A stretch of DNA of 64,000 bases from Malania oleifera (Eukaryota; Streptophyta; Magnoliopsida; Santalales; Ximeniaceae), in NCBI RefSeq assembly GCF_029873635.1, contig NC_080423.1, forward strand, positions 107,493,988-107,557,987, in the 5' to 3' direction. The translations under genes and the position numbers were made by a program. The notes beneath the pieces are model-generated. The model saw nothing but the letters and a program-made list of their open reading frames with translations. It was not told the origin of the DNA and searched no databases. Shown piece after piece: positions 1-11,033 of this stretch (position 1 is the first letter of the stretch; each line of letters opens with the position of its first letter).

Positions 1-819
1 CCCTGAGGTTTCATAACTTAGTTTTGATGAAGTTAAACCATTTGGACTGATGTGTTTTTGAGTTTGAGATGGGCTTTCAAGGTTCTAACAAATGGTTAAG
101 TTTGAAAGAACTTGAAAATAAGACTTTGTATTCAAATTTCTTTATTCCTATATTTCCTCATAAATGTTTAAAACTTCATGCAAAAAGATCAATATATGGC
201 AAAAGAATTCTCTGAAGATATGTCTCCTAGAAGAAATGAGCAAGTGAGAGGAGTATGAAGAGATAGAGAGCATAGTTTCAATATGATTAGTTAAGTGTGT
301 GAGTTACTCTTTGAAGCTTTGGGGGCTTATTTATAGTTTTTTAATCAATCAAGTACATTCATTTGGAGCTGTTGGTCACATGGTGAGTAAACCTAACACA
401 AGGTGTGGTCAAACTTCAATCAGTATTTAATCCTTGAAAGCAACAGATATCTATCAAAAAAGCAGGAACCAATTGACCTTGTAGGAAAGGTGGTCCACCT
501 CTCCTTTGCTTTCGCCCAAGGAGGTTGACTGCCATTGTATATATTTGCATAGAGCAGCACCTTTTGAAGCCAAAACAGCCCTATTTGCTGTTTTTAGCTC
601 TAAAAGGACCTCCTTGTGCCATTTTATGATGATTATGCGTAAAGTTTAAACATTTACAAGGAAATATAAGAGTAAAGAAATTTAACAAAAAGTCTTCATC
701 TTCAAGCTCTTTCAACTCAAACAACTGTAAAATCTGCAAAACCCATCTAAAACTTAAAACAATTTAGTCCAAACAGTTTGTAATCAGTTGATTTGGAGAA
801 ATCTTTGGGCTAACAATTC

Positions 820-838
820 CCCCCCCCCCCCCCCTCTT
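820..838. repeat. Poly-C run
   Basis: A homopolymer of about 18 C, flanked by AATT and TCTTTTTTG. Read on the minus strand it is a G-rich polypurine tract beside a presumed LTR start. Confidence 0.8.
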
Positions 839-1193
839 TTTTGACGACAATAAACATTTTTAAACACATCCAGGTCCTTATGGGATGTTCCTTATTTGTG
901 CTTCTAAACACTTCCAAGTCCCACCACATGGTATGTCCGAGACCACCTGCAAGCAAGCCCATTGGTCATGATGATTTCCACCTACGTGCACATCCAACAC
1001 AACAACCTGAAAGCAACAACCTGTTCCAAATCTTCCCATGGCTAAGGAAGAGGAGGCTGCCAGTGTGGAAGCAAGGTTGGGTTCAGTGTTAGATGATCAT
1101 GATGACTGATGAAAAATGTAGCATTCTCTCCTGCTTGGAAGAAAAGGTTCATCTCCTAGATCAGCGGATTTTGTTGATTCAAGAACCACCTTC

Positions 1194-1567
1194 ATAGTGA
1201 CTACATACGGGCTCATCAGCGTCATTTGGGTCATCTTGCATCCCTCCTCGCTGCCATAACTATCAATCTAAGCACATAGACCATATGGAGCAACTTATGC
1301 CCCACTTCCCTCTGCAGCCGCTTCCTTCGGACTTTTTTCCCCCTTATTGGTTGTGTTTCTATGGGTTGTATATGCTCTACATAGTGACTACGTACAGACT
1401 CATCAGCATCATTTGGGTCATCTTGCATCCCTCCTCGCTGCCATGACTATCAATCTAAGCACATAGACCATATGGAGCAACTTATGCCCCACTTCCCTCT
1501 GCTGCCGCTTCCTTTGGACCTTTTTTCCCCTTATTGGTTGTGTTTATATGGGTTGTATACGCTCTAC
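1194..1567. repeat. 187-bp tandem duplication
   Basis: Two adjacent copies (1194-1380 and 1381-1567), both starting ATAGTGACTAC and ending in GCTCTAC, differ at only a handful of bases. They lie between the two inverted retroelement ends. Confidence 0.85.
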
Positions 1568-1780
1568 ACATGTACTTCATGGATTTGTGACCTTTTGGTT
1601 GTCATTGCCACTTCCCTTAATTTTATTTTGATGATGACGAAGGGGGAGAGGCATCAATGTATCTATGATTGAAATTGGAATGTTTTTGGAATGTTAAATT
1701 GGGAATGCATATCTTAGAAATATTGGGGGTACTATTGCTGCTCTTAACCCTAGCTATTTCTCTTTAAGGCCTACACTCTT

Positions 1781-1930
1781 CACTATACATGATTTCGAGG
1801 GAGAATATTTTGTAATTTGATGGTAGTCTGTCATCATCAGAGAAGATTGTTTGCCCCACTATACATGATTTAGAGGGAGAATATTTGTAATTTGATGCTA
1901 GTTTGTCATCATCAGAGAAGATTGTATGCC
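1781..1930. repeat. 76-bp tandem duplication
   Basis: Units at 1781-1856 and 1857-about 1930 share CACTATACATGATTT and TCATCATCAGAGAAGATTGT. They abut the presumed start of the plus-strand Sirevirus-like LTR. Confidence 0.75.
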
Positions 1931-3115
1931 CCAAGGTTTCACTGACACAGTTGCAAAGATAACAAACTATTTAGACTATATGTGTTTTGAGTTTTAGATG
2001 GGCTTTCATAAGGCTTACAACAGTTGAGTTGAACAAGCTTGAAGATAAAAAGTTGTATTTTAATTTCTCCACTCTCATATTCCTTGCAGAATCATCATCA
2101 CATGGCTCAAGGAGATTCTTTTAAACCTCAAAAGTAGTAAATAAGACTGTCTTAGCTTCAAAAGAGATTACCCTATGCAAATATGTACATGGGCAGTTGC
2201 CTTAGATAAAAGTGAAGAGCGATGGGCTTTCCTCGATGCAAGGTCGCTCTGCCTCTGCTTTTGTGGTAGATATATTTCGATTTCAAGCATTAATGGTTAA
2301 ATAAAGGTCAGCCATACCTTGTGCAAAGCTGACCAGTCATGCAACTGACAGATCTCAGCAAAAATGTATTTGTTTGACCACAAAATCCCAAAATAATGCC
2401 CCGAAGCCTCAAAGAGTAATTCTTACACTCCTGGCTACACATATTGAAAAACTACCTCACTCTCAATCTGTCCACGTTCCTCTCACTTGTTCATTTTCTT
2501 CTAAGAGATATATATTCAAGAAAATTCTTATGCCATATTGATATTTTTTGCTTGAGAGTTCAAGCATCTTTGAGCATGTACTCGTTTACCCATAAGTGAG
2601 GATTCTAAGATCTTGTATATTCTATAATACATTGTAAACATTATTTGGTCGTCTTACCTCCGATTGGAAGCAAGGGGATTGTGAAGCATTTGGCAAAATG
2701 ATGTCAAGGTGGTTGATGCCTTGAGAGAGTGGATGTGGACTTGGGATAGTTGCTGAACCACCATAAAAGAGTTTGATCATCTTCCTCTCTTTATTATTTG
2801 TATTTGTATGTATTTGTTTGAATATCCTACTTATTCCACCTTATTGCTTTAATTTTAGAATTAGTGCTAAAATTTAATTAGAACGCAACTCCCACTCCCC
2901 CTTAAAACATCAATGGATTGCCTTTTGGGATGTAAAAAAAAAAAAAGGCATACATTGAGGGAGTATTATGTGACGCATAATTATCAACTTTAACATGGGA
3001 TGAGCTGAAGGCTTTTTGTTTCAGAAATGGCAATTATATGATGAATGTCGAACAAAATTAGTGTTAAAATGAAAAGGAAGTTGTAATAACTGTAGCCAGA
3101 GAATTTCAACTACAC

Positions 3116-6100
3116 CTGCTCAAGTATGGCAAAATAATGAGAATTTGCCTGCAAAATAAGACAAGAACAACATTGGGTCAGTCAAGCTTCCCTAAATTCA
3201 AAACATTTTATGTAATAAGTTTATTATTCAAAGAGCATCCAAAGATTCTTAATCCCTTTAAAACATAAAAATAGATAATCAAAGGAACTTCATTTTATCA
3301 TTCTAATAATATCCATTCATTAAGACACCTATTCACACATTGGGTTAGCTGGACCAGTACAAGCAATGCAGATTGGAGAATTCACGAACTAATACTCGGG
3401 GGAAAGAAGCAAAAGGTGGTGAAATGGGAATGAGGGTTTCCTAGAGAACAATCACTGGGTTAAAAAACAATCGGATCCTGGATGTATTCTGATATAGAAA
3501 TATTCTGTGCAGTAACAAAACAGGCAATGATCCTTACAAGCAAAGGAAGTCAAAATTATAAACTTGTTTGGTGTGTTCTGATAAGCTTTCACATAATCAA
3601 GAGCCTAGCTAGACCTTATAATTGTGACAACACAAAACAATGACAATGATACAAATGAAATAATTGAAATAAATGAAAAATTGGGTGTGTTTAGTGTTTA
3701 CACGTATTGGATCAGGGGTCTCGACTCGGATGGCGAACCGGGAGAGTAGTTTATTTTGAGATTAAGAGGTCTTAAAAAAATACAACAAAGTTACGACTAA
3801 TTTGTTATTCCTAAGTGTGGTTAGATCACCTAATTACTACAGATTTATTGGTCTCTAAACTAGACCTAGGTCAAGGAAACCTGTAGTCAGGGTTTGCGTA
3901 ACTAAAGTAGAGCTCGGGAGTACAGTTATGTCAGGGAAAGGTATCAGCACCCCCTATACACCCGTCCTAATGGACGGTACCTAATTAGCTTATGATTACC
4001 TAATTTAATTATCAATCAAGACTCATAATTATTTCACATATGTTATTCATTGATCCTTTAAATATTGGATACATTCCCACTATTGTAGGGGTTATCCTCA
4101 CCTCTAAAATCCCAAAAGGGCGCCATTGCCCCACTTCAAGGTTTCGTCATCAGATTAATTTAATCAATATCCTTAAAAGGACACAAGCAAAATACATCAT
4201 GTAAAGGACGCCAAAGCACCCTCCCCTCAAGCATATAGGAGAGACAATATTTCCCCATCTCCTAATGGCGTTTTCCAATCACCGAGGAAATATAGCACAA
4301 ACACATGTGCATGCAAGAAAAATAGACCATGCAAAGCACACAAAATTCTTACCTTTTTGAAACTATGTTGAGCACTCTTGCGGGATTTTGAAAATAAAGG
4401 AAATAATGGCCATTTTTTGTTAAGCGAGATAAAATTAAAACACTAACAATTTTCAAGAAATAATCAAAACATTTTTTCTTGGAGATAATCAAAACACTAA
4501 CAATCACATACTACTATAATACACTTAGGCATACACATGCACACATATCCATATGATGTACATTTATTATTTTATTAATCATGTCCAAAGACTCTTAATT
4601 CAATATTCCCATAAGCATATGCATATTCTCATATCATAACAATAATAATGATAATAACAATAATAAAGTTGGGAAAGACCAAACCTCGCCCAAAACCTTA
4701 TTTGCATACATATTCACACGACATACAGAGTCACCCAATGATGCATGTTTAAGGTAAGTTGGGATATACATCCATGTGAATACATGCAAAAGGCAAAATT
4801 ATGTATGCATGGGGAAACTCATTGGAACACAATATCACACAGCGAACTCTCTATTCATTTCCACCCAGTCTAACCCATGCATCTAACCTATTCACATGCA
4901 CTGATCAAAATTTCCCCTGCACATGCATTTTCTCACATAATCCCATGCATGCTTGTACGCCATTCATGCATTCTTACTTCTTCTACGTTTACGCAGCCTA
5001 CATACTCACATTCATGCCTTGCTCCCACACTCACATCCACATGATGGCCAACCAAATTGGGGTGGCTGGGGTTCGAATGAGGAACAGAGACAAGCGAACA
5101 GTGGAGGGATTGGAGAAGCATTGGTGAACTTCTGAGAATGGCCAGAGATTGGCCGAAATCTGCAGACGACGCCCACGGGTTTCCTTTGCCTCCCTTCCTT
5201 GCTTCTCTACTCTGCCTTCTCTCCATTATGTGTGGCTACTCAGGAGCAGGGGAAGCCTCTTCAACCAGACGATAAAAAAGGGTCACTGGATAAGAGCTTG
5301 GCCTGCGAGCCAGGCCTTAGCCAGAGTGATTTCACCGAGGGAGCTTGGGGATGAGAGAGGAGAAAGGTATGGGAGGTACAACCATTTTGGGGGCAGCCTA
5401 AGGTGGTAGAGGGTGTAGCGACAGCTTCACTGCGAGGAAAAATGGCAAAGAAAGCCGGTGTCAGAGGATCCGGCATACGAGGGGAATTGACACGAAGAAG
5501 TCGACATGGGAGTTCGAAATGACATCCTTTCGACCCCTCCTACCCCTTATTATTTTTGATTGTTTTAGTAATCAAAACGGTGCCGTTTTCTACAAGCACC
5601 TGGGCGTGAAGAGTCACACGCAGGCATATGAACCCATGCGCCCAACTATTTTTCTTTTTTATTTTTCTTTTATTGTCCAAAATTCTTTTTCCTTTGAAAT
5701 TTCTTTTCCAAAATTTATTTTCTTATTTTAAATTTTTTCTCAAAATTCATCTTTCAATTTCAAAATTCTTTCCTTCAACTTTTCATTTCCAAAATACATT
5801 TTTCAATTTTTAAAATTTATTTAAACCACCTTTCTTTTTCAAAGCTTAATTTCAAATTTTATTTTCATTTTTCAGAATTCCTTTTTTAATTTTCAAGATT
5901 CAAAATTTATTTTCAAAATTCATTTTCATTTTACAAAATTCATTTAAATTTCTTTCTTTTTCAAAGTTTATTTTCAAATTTTATTTTCATTTTTCAGAAT
6001 TCCTTTTTTAATTTTCAAGATTCAAAATTTATTTTCAAAATTCATTTTCATTTTACAAAATTCATTTAAATCCCCCTTCATTTTTCAAAATTTATTTTCA

Positions 6101-8661
6101 AAATTCATTTTCATTTTTCAGAATTCCTTTTTTTATATTTTCAAGGTTCAGAATTTATTGTCAATACCCATTTCCAAAGTTCAAAATTCACCTTTCATTT
6201 TCAAAATTCAAATTTCATATTTCATTCTCAGCTTTGAAACTTTCGAGGATTAATTTTCTCAAATTTCAAGTTCATTTGTTAATTGTCGCAGATGCATACA
6301 GTCATGCTACAATTCCAATATCTAGTCTAAAAATAAAACGATAGTAATAGTGATTATCTTTTTTTTTTAAATAGTTAATAGTAAGGATATATCCAAACCA
6401 AGAGTAGAACTGCTGAATGAAACACAAGTAGGTGGAGTGATTCAATTGTTCCATTCCAGCAATTTCAAAAATTTCTCTGGCTGCAAGCATCTAAGAATGA
6501 GAACACTACCAGTGTCATCCTTTTGGGGGGTAAAGAGTGTTAGGCATAAAATTCATGCTGCATTATAACAATCCACTAAAAATAAGTTACTGCATTAGCC
6601 TAACAAATCTGGTATTGAACCTCAACTTCAAGAATTTAGTGTGGCAAAACAATAAATTGGACTTCATTATGAAATATATCAATATAAGAACCCGTAGCGT
6701 GTAAATGGCATAAAAGGATTCATGTATCTAACCTCACCCAGTGGGACTTTAGGCTTGGTTTGTTGTGTTGTTGTTTAAGATTCAATGGCACTCCATCATG
6801 AAAAAATATTTGTTGTTTCTATTTTAATCAAAATCCCATTAAAGCAAGCAATTGTTGGACAAAAAGGGAACAATAAAATTATAAAGTGGAAATCTCCCAT
6901 GGAAACACTTAAATAATTATGTTAGTATGGTAAAATGTGTGGAGTTTATGTTCGCTTGGTTCCTCAAGACAAGGGATGAGTAGCAAAATAGACATCTGTA
7001 AAATATTTTGGAGGACAACTTGTAGTAATGACTGCTTAAGAGATGTTCTAAATGATATCACAAATTTAGTCATTATATAAATGTTATGGTTTTGGCTATG
7101 CCTGCATCAGAAGAAATATGGTTGACTCTGATGTGACTACAAATAAAATTAGAGAAGCTCGCAGATATTACCTCGTCATTCATTACCCAACCACCTCCAA
7201 CAATTTCCAACTGCCCATTCTTCACCAACTGGGTGAACGTCTCTTTCCTGCTATCTGAGGCATCCCTCCACCATCTCTCCAAGTAAGACATCTCTTCCCA
7301 TATAAACTTCCGTCGAGAATCCTATAAATCCAGTCATTCATAGTAAGATCAAAACATACTCTTCAAAAAAAGGCAATTCAACAATTAAAAAAGGTCATAA
7401 TTTATTTAACTTTCACAAATGAGTAGACATCACTTCCAAATCACATCCATATATTTGAGGTCCTTGATTTTTATTGACAAAAACATAAAAATCTGACGTT
7501 AACTGTAACCCCAGCAGCAGCAGAACCAAACCAAAAGCACAAGTTCATTAAACAAAATGACCTTAAGCAACCAGGTCTTCACCTAAAAATGCTCGGTTGA
7601 TTAATATATATATCTTCAAAAATAAACACTAAAATCCAAAAAGGAAAACATCACTTGATTAATTAATGAAAAACAAGTCACAAAGGACCCAGACCCAAAA
7701 TTCAATCACAAAATCAAAGCAAAACAGGAAACAAACAACGCAAGATCAAAGCTATATTATAACATTTCATCCAAGACGCAGTAAAATGAAGATCCTAAGC
7801 GGTCAGAAAGTTAAATGCTCAGTTGGTCACTAAACCTCTAAAAAAATTCTGATTTTTTTCTTTTCTAATGTGTTCACTCCGTATATTCTAAATTGTTTCA
7901 ATTCACATGTAGACCTAGTACATCTATCAGATCAGAAAAACAAAGTGACGAAAGAACAACATAAAAAAATTTAAGGAGACCAACATATTTTTGACAATTT
8001 GAGCTCAAATCACATCCATTTTCGCATTGGAAAGAGTCACAAATCACGAAGCCCCAGCAAAATTCAGCTAAAAGCAAGGGCAGAATCAGAAACACACATT
8101 GTAAGCTCATTTTCTCACCTTGGAAAGAGTATCGACCACCGTATCAAGTATGTGCCTTGACTGCCGCTCATAGTACTCCTCTACCGTGAGCTTCCATCCC
8201 GGATCGTTATGCGAGTGTGGCACCACAAAAACCTTCAATTTTTCCAAATCCCACTCGTTCCCTTCGTAGCTCACCCTCCACCCCTGCTTCCAAGGTCCGC
8301 CATCTTCATCCAAAAACTCGATCTTGTCGTACAGATCCTTGGTGGTGATGTCAACGTAGGCTCCCGGAACGCCGTCGTCTCGCCGGAGCACCGGTTTCCG
8401 CGGTTTCGGGAGGCGAGAGCCCCGCGATTTGAAGCGGGAAGAGAGGGGACTCGGCACGCCGTGGCGGAGAACGACAACAAGGAAGAGAATGACAGAGATC
8501 AAGAGGCCGAGGGTGAAAAAATTGGCGGAGACAAAGTCTCGAAGGAGGGATCTCCGTCGAGGCTTCCTCGGAAGTTTGGATTTGGGGTTGGAGGAGGGGA
8601 GGAGAGAGTGAGCCCAGCCTCCGCGGCGGACGTTTCCGCCGTTGTGGGAAAACAGAGGCAT
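3116..8661 (-). CDS. GMII: Golgi alpha-mannosidase II, exons 1-3 (partial gene)
   Basis: Family GH38 type II membrane enzyme that trims two mannoses from GlcNAcMan5GlcNAc2 during N-glycan maturation in the Golgi. Exons read phase 0: 8661-8119 (181 codons, donor AAG|GTGAGA), 7321-7172 (50 codons, acceptor TATAG, donor GAG|GTAATA) and 3148-3116 (11 codons, ANSHYFAILEQ, donor CAG|GTGTAG). I chose the ATG at 8661 (MPLFSHN) because plant homologues start this way; the frame is open upstream to 8838. Visible are a basic cytosolic tail, a membrane anchor at about residues 44-66, a stem, and the zinc-site motif HSHNDPGW at 149-156, where His151 and Asp153 match the known zinc ligands of the family. 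Exon 2 carries the WWRDAS and GGGWVMNDE signatures. Only about 242 of roughly 1,170 expected residues are in view; the remaining exons must lie to the left of base 1. Intron 2 (4,023 bp) is long and full of transposon relics. No break is seen in the three exons. Confidence 0.93.
3623..6290 (-). mobile_element. Old Tat/Ogre-like LTR in mannosidase intron 2 (fossil)
   Basis: Reverse complement of about 3700-3985 follows the same order of motifs as the terminal part of the Ogre-like LTR at 62388-62560: TAATTAGGTACCGT, an ACGGGTG block, AGGGGGTGCT, TAACTG.ACTCCCGA and a final GACTC core. The rest is low-complexity TTTTCAAAATT-type sequence (5680-6240), usual for such LTRs. Possible ends are TGTGACA at 3623 and TGTCGCA at 6284-6290. 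No target duplication is convincing, so the limits are approximate. It is old, antisense to no other feature and in the same strand sense as the mannosidase gene. Confidence 0.45.
5860..6130. repeat. Degenerate repeats of TTTTCAAAATTCATTTTC type
   Basis: Phrases TTTCAGAATTCCTTTTTTAA and TTCAAAATTTATTTTCAAAA recur every 100-120 bp within the LTR-like region. They are AT-rich, and open frames across them are chance. Confidence 0.6.
6640..6775 (+). mobile_element. 5'-truncated RTE LINE stub
   Basis: The sequence CCCAGTGGGACTTTAGGCTT followed by GGTTTGTTGTG-type TTG repeats matches the 3' terminus of the larger RTE element ending near 31316 (AGTGGGACTTAAGGCTTGG plus TTG repeats). Only about 100 bp remain. 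It sits in mannosidase intron 2. Confidence 0.6.
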
Positions 8662-9280
8662 TGGTCGCCGGCGCCGAAGAAGAAGAAGGAGAGTGTGGGA
8701 CCTGCGGCGAAGGTTGCTGTGTTGTGGGTTTTTTGTACAGTGATGGGCGTAGTGAAGAAGGCAAACGCTGACCGGGACTTCCAATCTGGTGGGGCCAGGT
8801 TGGTGGCTTCTGATTTGATGGAGCGTCCTTGGCCGCACGATCGTTATAATTTTCCTACGTGTGGGACGATCGTAATAATTTTCCTACGTGTGGGACCCGT
8901 GGGGTTTGAATTTGAACTTCGCCTTTTTGTTTTTGCCTGGTTAGCATTGAACTTTGTTTTTTTTTCGGTTGCTCTACTTTGTAGGAATTCCCCTTTTGGG
9001 GTTTTGAAATTTTTGAATAACAAATTTAGATTTGTATATGTTTCAATAAATAAAATATAAATTTATATTAATTTTAAATTTTAAATTTTAAATTTTAAAT
9101 TATGTTCTTAAATCTTAAGTATAATTTTTGAATGTATTTTTTTTGGGATAAAATAATTTTTTTTGAAAAAATAATTATCCCTCAATATAATCTCGAGTTT
9201 GATGAGAAAGTAAGGTTATGTAAGTTTTTTTATTTTTACAAAAAATATAAAATAATTTTTTGTAAATTTTTTGAAGAACT
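8662..9280 (-). promoter_or_regulatory. Upstream region of the mannosidase gene with a 29-bp tandem repeat
   Basis: This is the 5' flank of the mannosidase gene. Two near-identical 29-bp units lie at 8838-8866 and 8867-8895. Each starts CGATCGT and contains CCTACGTGTGGG, which has an ACGTG core of the kind bound by plant bZIP or bHLH factors. No clear TATA box was picked out. Beyond 8940 the flank becomes AT-rich, with short AAATTTT repeats at about 9066-9100. That the repeat is regulatory is inference. Confidence 0.4.
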
Positions 9281-9854
9281 AAAAATAATATTTTGTATCA
9301 CAATACTTAAGTCAAAGGAAATGTAAGTAAATTTATAAATCACAATAACAAGTTCAAAATACGAGCAAAAATAAAATAATAACGTATAATAATAATCAAT
9401 AAATATAAAAATATCAATATGCCAAACAACACTTAAATAGTGCAATCACACTTCTATAAACCAAGAAGTGGGTCTTGGTTGCCCTATTTTATTTTGTGTT
9501 TTAGTGAAAACAGCAATCAACATTATTTGTTGTATTTTTTTTTTGTAATACTGTGTATTCATTTGGCCTTAGTATAAAAATCAAACATTTAGCTTGTTGC
9601 GATACAACTATGATTTTACGAAAGGATATATATTCGGAAGAAAGGGAATAAACAGATACCACAAAGTCGATTAATGCATCTGTATTATTGTCAATAGGTG
9701 GGTAGTAATATTCAATTGTGAGATTCAGAAATACGAAACTAAGAGACCAAAAATCTTGTCTTTCTATGGCTATCCCGAATCAAGCATCTGTCGAGAAAAG
9801 GAAGCATGGTTGGCAGTAGAAGGGAAGGTTTAGAATCCTTTGCTATTTATTGCA
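9281..9854. repeat. Flanking block X, copy 1
   Basis: This segment is repeated at about 19740-20704 in the same orientation. Matching stretches include CAAACAACACTTAAAT followed by GTGCAATCACACTTC, GGTGGGTAGTAATATTCAAT and GGGAAGGTTTAGAATCC. In one 86-base stretch I count about six mismatches. Copy 1 stops at TTTATTGCA, exactly where the Copia LTR begins. No coding potential seen. Confidence 0.75.
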
Positions 9855-10104
9855 TGTTGTGAATTGTGGCTCACATTCTAAGGGAAAACATGGTGAAATT
9901 AGTGTGCTAGGATAAAACTGTCGACTGTTTGCTTGTTGTCGTCAACAGTTTGCCTGAAAATTCAAAGAAGGTTTGCTTTCGATATCTTTCCGTTGATGAA
10001 ATGCCTGAAACCGTCGACATTTCGCTCGAGGACCAATGCAAATTTTGAATTTTGAATAAGGGGACATTAGTATGGTTGGGGTTTAGAGGGAAAACCTCTA
10101 GGAA

Positions 10105-10141
<37 letters not shown>

Positions 10142-10541
10142 ATATTTGATATATATTGAGAGTTGGTTGATAGTTGTTGAGAGAATTTAGAGGATTGTTG
10201 TATTGTTCTTGTAATTTACACAAGAAGATAGCGAATCCTTGTCGTTTGCTCTCATGGATGTAGGCATTGTCTAACTACGTAATTTTCTATGTCTTTATGA
10301 TTGTTATGGCTTCCTTCAATATGTTGTGGTTGTGGATTGTTCTGTATTTTAATCATTAGATTGTTGTAGTGTGTGTTTTGATACTTATACACAAATATGT
10401 ATATTCCGTTATGCATATTTGGGGGTTTTACATAACAGATTGGTATCAAAGTATTGTCGTAATGACCTCTAAATCTTCATCTAAGAAATTTGACGTTGTC
10501 AACTTTAATGGAACTAGGAATTTAGATTTGTGGTAAAGAAG
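9855..10541 (+). mobile_element. Copia 5' LTR, primer site and start of gag (fossil)
   Basis: The LTR runs 9855-10437 with TG...CA ends and holds an AT run at 10108-10138. Two bases later TTGGTATCAAAG matches the 3' end of initiator tRNA-Met, the usual Copia primer site. From ATG at 10462 a gag-like start is visible (KKFDVVNFNG then LDLW), typical of Copia gag. The element is cut at 10541 by the Tekay-like insertion. Its 3' part is not found in the window. Confidence 0.75.
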
Positions 10542-11033
10542 TGTAATGCCCTGAACCCGTAAACCTGGTCTGGTGCATTATACCTAAATAGATCGTGCTT
10601 CGTGGCGCCCCAAACCCTCCTGGTGGGACCCGAGTGCTACGTCATCCATAACTACGATCCTCAATCAATATAATACCAGAGTTTTTCTACATCTATCTAC
10701 ATTCCATAATAAACCATTCATCAACCTGCATTCACATATATACATATCTCTAACATCCAGTATACACAACCATCCATTTCTCAGAAGACTTAAAACACAA
10801 AACATAAAACTTAAAACTTAAATTTATACATCCCAAAAGTATCATCGCAGTTTAGACCTTTTTTCTTCCCCTTTCTATATCCAAAAATTCTATTATAATC
10901 CCGAGCTCTTTTAGCTCGATCCTGTGAAGGTCCTGAAAAAATAGATTTGTATTCGGGTAAGACACATCTCGGTAACGGAATAAATAATATATTAAAACAG
11001 CATGTGGCCAATATGAGGTTTGTAAATAACATA

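Larger units (their letters stand above)
1..2930. mobile_element. Inverted pair of Sirevirus-like Copia 3' ends (fossil), in mannosidase intron 3
   Basis: The stretch 1925-about 2930 reads as a plus-strand LTR. The reverse complement of about 150-815 matches it in several blocks (for example about 150-340 against 2380-2560), and 1-165 resembles the LTR start again in plus orientation. Purine tracts next to the LTR edges (G-run complement at 820-840; GACGAAGGGGGAGAGG near 1637) resemble Sirevirus polypurine regions beside a TCATCATC run. It is broken and old, with no open pol seen. Family placement rests on the end motifs only. Confidence 0.4.

Noticed and set aside
1194-1567. Direct repeats considered as a CRISPR-like or regulatory array
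   Set aside because: Only two long adjacent units; a simple tandem duplication in plant DNA.
4801-5813. Several overlapping frames of 60-108 codons on both strands
   Set aside because: They lie in LTR-like sequence inside an intron, with no recognisable motif or splice context.
6302-6490. 62-codon minus-strand frame in mannosidase intron 2, considered as a mannosidase exon
   Set aside because: Its translation does not match the expected continuation, which was instead found in the 33-bp exon at 3148-3116.
8209-9060. 283-codon open frame on the plus strand
   Set aside because: It runs antisense through mannosidase exon 1; the minus-strand reading has clear GH38 motifs, so this is a shadow frame of GC-rich coding DNA.
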